A stretch of DNA of 10,731 nucleotides from positions 1 through 10,731 of the forward strand of contig JAKLFN010000062.1 of the NCBI GenBank assembly GCA_022711195.1. The letters are read 5' to 3'. Source of the stretch: Bacteroidota bacterium. GTDB lineage: Bacteria; Bacteroidota; Bacteroidia; Bacteroidales; VadinHA17. Below the pieces are notes generated by a model, which searched no databases, had not been told where the DNA came from, and saw nothing but the letters and a program-made list of their open reading frames with translations. Shown here piece after piece: positions 7,602 through 10,731 of this stretch; position 1 is the first letter of the stretch; the number at the start of each line of letters is the position of its first letter. Position numbers and translations under genes: made by a program.

Positions 7602-8777
7602 TCAAACGTTACCGCCCGACACAGGCCGCGCATAGGCCAGCACATCGGCAGCTGTGATCTCATCCCTGCAAAGGATTATCAGTCGTTCAAGAACATTTCT
7701 GAATTCCCGTATATTACCTGTCCATTTAATCTTCTGGAGCTCTTTAACAGCATCTTTCCGGATAGTTTTTTTACTCATACCGTAATCTTTGCAGATCAGC
7801 GTGTTGAAGTGATCGGCAAGGAGAGGGATGTCTTCTTCCCTCTCATTGAGTGATGGCACATGTATTAGGATCACACTCAGCCTGTGATAGAGGTCTTCCC
7901 TGAAGTTGTTGTTTTCAATTTCCTTACGTATGTTCTTATTTGTGGCAGTAATGACCCTGACATTCACCTGGATATCTTTATCGGAGCCTACGCGTGTTAT
8001 CCTGTTTTCCTGGAGGGCTCTCAGTACTTTTGCCTGGGCTGAGAGGCTCATATCTCCGATCTCATCGAGGAACAGTGTGCCTCCGTCGGCCTGTTCGAAT
8101 TTTCCTATCCGTTGTTTTATTGCGGAGGTGAAAGAACCTTTCTCATGTCCGAACAGCTCACTTTCTATCAGTTCAGAGGGAATGGCTGCGCAGTTTACTT
8201 CAACAAATGGAGCTTTAGCCCTGGAGCTTTTCTCGTGTATCTGGTGTGCGACAAGCTCTTTTCCTGTTCCGTTGGCTCCGGTTATCAACACCCTGGCTTC
8301 GGTAAGGGCCACCCTGTCGATCATTTCCTTCACCTTCGATATTGCCTCCGACTGCCCTACTATCTCATACATCTTGCTGACCTTGTTCTTCAGCACCTGT
8401 GTTTGTGTTATGAGTGTCGATTTATCCAGGGCATTTCTGATAGTGATCAGGAGTCTGTTGAGGTCGAGGGGTTTCTCGAGAAAGTCAAATGCACCTTTCT
8501 TTATCGATTCAACGGCAGTATCAATATTCCCGTGTCCCGAGATCATTATTACCGGAGTAACGGTAGATATGTCCATAATTTTCTGAAGCACCTCAATGCC
8601 GTCCATCTTGTGCATCTTTATGTCGCACAGGACTATATCGTAAGTGTTATTTGAGAACAGTTCAAGTCCTGTTGGTCCGTCTTCAGCCAGGTCGACTACG
8701 TGCTTCTCGTACTCAAGTACATCCTTCAGTGTGTTGCGGATCGCTTTCTCGTCGTCAATTACAAGGATCTTTGACAT
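7602..8777 (-). CDS. Sigma-54-dependent response regulator without DNA-binding domain
   Basis: A 391-residue NtrC-family activator. The receiver domain (1-120) has acidic residues D8/D9, phosphoacceptor D52 in LCDIKM, S80 and K102 in EKPLD. The AAA+ domain (about 138-375) has Walker A GANGTGKE (167-174), the sigma-54 contact loop GSFTSA (214-219, in place of the textbook GAFTGA, with the key F-T kept), Walker B GTLFLDEI (233-240) and sensor II GNIREFRN (354-361). It would couple ATP hydrolysis to opening of sigma-54 promoters after phosphorylation by a histidine kinase. The protein stops 16 residues after the end of the AAA+ lid (AYARPVSGGNV), so the usual C-terminal Fis-type helix-turn-helix is missing, as in FlgR of Helicobacter and CtcC of Chlamydia. 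The bases after the stop hold repeats, not a lost domain. No histidine kinase gene is in view. The targets are unknown; ABC exporter genes lie upstream and aspA downstream. Confidence 0.93.
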   Translation of the reverse strand: MSKILVIDDEKAIRNTLKDVLEYEKHVVDLAEDGPTGLELFSNNTYDIVLCDIKMHKMDGIEVLQKIMDISTVTPVIMISGHGNIDTAVESIKKGAFDFLEKPLDLNRLLITIRNALDKSTLITQTQVLKNKVSKMYEIVGQSEAISKVKEMIDRVALTEARVLITGANGTGKELVAHQIHEKSSRAKAPFVEVNCAAIPSELIESELFGHEKGSFTSAIKQRIGKFEQADGGTLFLDEIGDMSLSAQAKVLRALQENRITRVGSDKDIQVNVRVITATNKNIRKEIENNNFREDLYHRLSVILIHVPSLNEREEDIPLLADHFNTLICKDYGMSKKTIRKDAVKELQKIKWTGNIREFRNVLERLIILCRDEITAADVLAYARPVSGGNV

Positions 8778-8812
8778 TAGTGTAAAAATTGACTTTGTAT
8801 CATAATTAACAA

Positions 8813-8868
8813 GGCATCAGGCGTCGGGCTTAAGGCATCAGGCGTCGGGCGTCAGGCTTCAGGCGTGA
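8813..8868 (+). repeat. Eight-unit GGCNTNR heptad tandem array
   Basis: Eight uninterrupted seven-base units start at 8813, 8820, 8827, 8834, 8841, 8848, 8855 and 8862. Every unit begins GGC, has T at position five and a purine at position seven. Position four varies between A, G and T, and position six is C in six of eight units. The array fills half of the 108-base gap between the permease stop and the response-regulator start. Read on the minus strand it would be transcribed as TGACGCC-like units in the regulator's 5' leader or as the permease's 3' tail. A four-unit relative lies at 4650-4677. There are no spacers, so it is not a CRISPR array. Confidence 0.85.
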
Positions 8869-8885
8869 CTAATGGTGCCTGCTGC

Positions 8886-10241
8886 CTATCCGGAATATCT
8901 CAGCCATTTCCACATTTCCTTCCATGATGGTTTTTTCCCGTACATCAGGATACCGGTGCGGTAAACTTTTGCGGCGGCCCATACGAAAGCAATAAATGTT
9001 ACTACCATCAGCGCCATAGAGATGATAAGCTGCCATGCCGGAACGCCAAATGGTATTCGTGCCATCATTACTATCGGTGATGTTAGCGGTATAAGAGAGA
9101 ACCAGAATGCCAGGGAGCTTTCCGGGTTTTGCATAGTGCCCATTGCCACTACCAGTGCAAGAATAATAGGTATGGTGACCGGCAGCATGAACTGCTGTGT
9201 ATCTGTCTCATTATCGACTGCCGAGCCTATTGCTGCAAAGATTGAGGCATATAGCAGGTAGCCTGTGATAAAGAAAAAGATAAATGAAAAGATTATCAGA
9301 AGCCAGTCCTGGTTCATTGCATTATCAAACAGTTTTGAGAATTCAGCGAGCTCTGGTGATACTTCTGCAGGTGTCGTCGTGGCAGCAGGGATCTGTGCCT
9401 GATTCTGTTCCATCACGCTCTGGGTAATGGTTTGCTGGATCCCGCCTATGTCTGCTTTTTTCAGCACAGTGGTTTTTAGGACACCCACTGTTGCAATGGT
9501 AAGGAAGATCCAGATCATAAACTGGGTGAGGCCTACCAGCGCTACTCCGATTATTTTACCCAGCATGAGCTGTGTTGGCTTTACTGAAGATACTATTACT
9601 TCAACAACCCTGCTGGTCTTTTCCTCAATCACTCCTCTCATTACCTGGGAGCCGAACATGAATACAAGCATATACATCAGGAAGCCCCCTATATATGCTA
9701 GAGCCATGGCTATGCCGGTGCTTGTCTCTGTAGTACCTCCGGTTTCATCGACAATTTTTGTGACAGGATTTACATTCGTCCTTATCTGTTTAAGTATGGA
9801 GTCGAGGTTTTCAATGTTATATGCCTGAAGCTTTTTCTTTTCGATGTCCTTTTCCAGCGATCCGGAGATATGTTCAAGAAGCCCTATGTCGGGTTGATTC
9901 TTTGAATAGAGGATCGGATTGTTTATGGCTTTGGGTGAGATGAAAAGTACTCCATAGTATCCGTCTGCCTCAAATGTTTTGATAATATCATTGATGTTTA
10001 CATTGGTGAGGTAGACAAAATCTTCATCTTTTGTATCGGGTATAACATTCAGGAATTCGCTTGTCTGTTCTTCTACCACTGCGATCTTTTTGTAATCCTT
10101 GTCACCTGAGACCATCATCAGCGGGATGAGGATTACGAATCCGGCCATCAGAAGAGGGGCGAGGATCGTCATTATGATAAATGATTTTTTCCTTACCCTT
10201 GTAAGATATTCTCTTTTTACGATTACAGATATCTTATTCAT
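8886..10241 (-). CDS. ABC-2 type exporter permease (NatB-like)
   Basis: A 451-residue inner-membrane subunit of an ABC exporter. It starts with the characteristic MNKISVIVKREYLTRVRKKSF cytoplasmic amphipathic stretch, then a first transmembrane helix (about 20-43), a soluble extracytoplasmic region (about 50-170), and a cluster of further helices at about 176-199, 226-255, 312-341, 352-368, 378-396 and 402-424. The EEKTSRVVEVIVSSVKPTQLMLGK segment (206-229) after the second helix is the conserved ATPase-coupling region of ABC-2 permeases related to NatB. A Gln/Pro/Ala/Thr-rich loop (about 276-298) looks like a variable exposed insertion. The ATPase gene ends 29 bases upstream on the same strand, so they form one exporter. 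Substrate is not predictable: NatB exports sodium ions, but relatives move drugs, peptides or lipids. Confidence 0.9.
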   Translation of the reverse strand: MNKISVIVKREYLTRVRKKSFIIMTILAPLLMAGFVILIPLMMVSGDKDYKKIAVVEEQTSEFLNVIPDTKDEDFVYLTNVNINDIIKTFEADGYYGVLFISPKAINNPILYSKNQPDIGLLEHISGSLEKDIEKKKLQAYNIENLDSILKQIRTNVNPVTKIVDETGGTTETSTGIAMALAYIGGFLMYMLVFMFGSQVMRGVIEEKTSRVVEVIVSSVKPTQLMLGKIIGVALVGLTQFMIWIFLTIATVGVLKTTVLKKADIGGIQQTITQSVMEQNQAQIPAATTTPAEVSPELAEFSKLFDNAMNQDWLLIIFSFIFFFITGYLLYASIFAAIGSAVDNETDTQQFMLPVTIPIILALVVAMGTMQNPESSLAFWFSLIPLTSPIVMMARIPFGVPAWQLIISMALMVVTFIAFVWAAAKVYRTGILMYGKKPSWKEMWKWLRYSG

Positions 10242-10270
10242 AATAAGTGTTTTTCGATGTTTTAGAAAGG

Positions 10271-10731
10271 TTAGTTACGTGACTCTACTACTCTGATGAA
10301 TATTTCATTCATGGAGGGAAGGGCAGGGTTGAAGGAAATGATATTGCCTGATTTTATTACATCGTTCAGGATGTCATTTGTCGATACGTTACTGCCTGCT
10401 GAGAGCCTGATGGTTGATTTGCCATCTTCGAAAGTACGATTGAGGATCTTATAATGTCCGTTTTCGCTGAGGTTTATATCGCCGCGAAAGACGAGGTTAT
10501 ATTCGCTTCCGGCCCATTTACTGCGGATCTCATCGACTCCGCCCTCGAGTATTGTTTTGCCTTTGTTGATCAGGGTAATGTTATCGCACAGCTCTTCGAC
10601 CGACGACATATTATGAGTGGAGAAGATTATTGTTGCTCCTCTCTCCCTGAGGAAGAGTATTTCATTCTTGATAGTATTGGCATTTACCGGGTCGAATCCG
10701 GTGAATGGTTCATCGAAGATTATCAGCTTTG
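10271..10731 (-). CDS. ABC exporter ATP-binding protein, C-terminal part (partial)
   Basis: The frame is open to the window edge; its start lies beyond 10731. The visible 152 residues begin in Walker B (KLIIFDEPFTGFDPVN, with the catalytic Glu after Asp and the D-loop following), run through the H-loop His in IIFSTHNMSSVEELCD, and end in a DUF4162-type C-terminal domain finishing with LPSMNEIFIRVVES. Walker A and the LSGGQ signature are outside the window. The Met at 10609 is internal, since the H-loop and Walker B lie upstream of it. This subunit would bind and hydrolyse ATP on the cytoplasmic face to drive the permease encoded 29 bases downstream; the DUF4162 tail is common in NatA-like ATPases paired with such permeases. 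Intact as far as seen. Confidence 0.92.
   Translation of the reverse strand, partial: KLIIFDEPFTGFDPVNANTIKNEILFLRERGATIIFSTHNMSSVEELCDNITLINKGKTILEGGVDEIRSKWAGSEYNLVFRGDINLSENGHYKILNRTFEDGKSTIRLSAGSNVSTNDILNDVIKSGNIISFNPALPSMNEIFIRVVESRN

Noticed and set aside
6947..7657. 236-residue plus-strand open frame
   Set aside because: It lies opposite the well-supported aspartase gene and the repeat array, has a Cys-rich translation without recognisable domains, and is a shadow frame.
7906..8586. 226-residue plus-strand open frame
   Set aside because: It is antisense to the conserved AAA+ and receiver domains of the response regulator; its low-complexity Ser/Phe-rich translation is typical of a shadow frame.
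8785..8796. Bacteroidota-type -7 promoter element near TTGACTTTG on the plus strand
   Set aside because: It mismatches TAnnTTTG and points toward no plus-strand gene; no convincing promoter was found on the minus strand either.
8813..8868. CRISPR-like repetitive stretch
   Set aside because: The units are seven bases and directly adjacent, with no spacers and no cas genes nearby.

Overview
The window looks like chromosomal core sequence from an anaerobic or facultatively fermentative member of the Bacteroidota. The clues are the end of a DUF5683 protein followed directly by an MltD-type lytic transglycosylase (a pair known in Bacteroidota, usually next to parA/parB), a HydF maturase for [FeFe]-hydrogenase beside an aspartate ammonia-lyase, and a NtrC-type regulator whose ATPase reads like Bacteroidota homologues. 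No Shine-Dalgarno-like sites stand out, which fits that phylum. No rRNA, tRNA, insertion sequence, integrase or CRISPR array was seen, and there is no gene-free stretch over 300 bases.

The left part (1-4646) is a plus-strand run of three closely spaced genes: the DUF5683 C-terminus, a secreted SLT + LysM lytic transglycosylase, and a 949-residue membrane protein that fuses a periplasmic SGNH/GDSL esterase-like domain to an AlgI-type MBOAT acyltransferase. The gaps are 11 and 16 bases, so they are probably one operon. Together they look like cell-envelope functions. The fused acyltransferase is the most interesting gene here, because it could carry out in one chain what PatA (MBOAT) and PatB (SGNH) do in peptidoglycan O-acetylation. 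Its true substrate cannot be read from sequence.

The right part (4689-10731) is entirely on the minus strand. In transcription order it holds the C-terminal half of an ABC-2-type exporter ATPase, its permease, an orphan sigma-54-dependent response regulator lacking a DNA-binding domain, aspA-like aspartate ammonia-lyase, and hydF. ATPase and permease form one exporter. aspA and hydF are often linked in hydrogenase-maturation clusters, but hydE and hydG are not in this window.

The gaps between the blocks carry short seven-base-periodic repeats. A GGCNTNR heptad array lies at 8813-8868, with a four-unit relative at 4650-4677, and a mirrored GAA/TTC array with 7-8 base spacing lies at 7502-7578. 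These do not belong to any gene and are the second point of interest.
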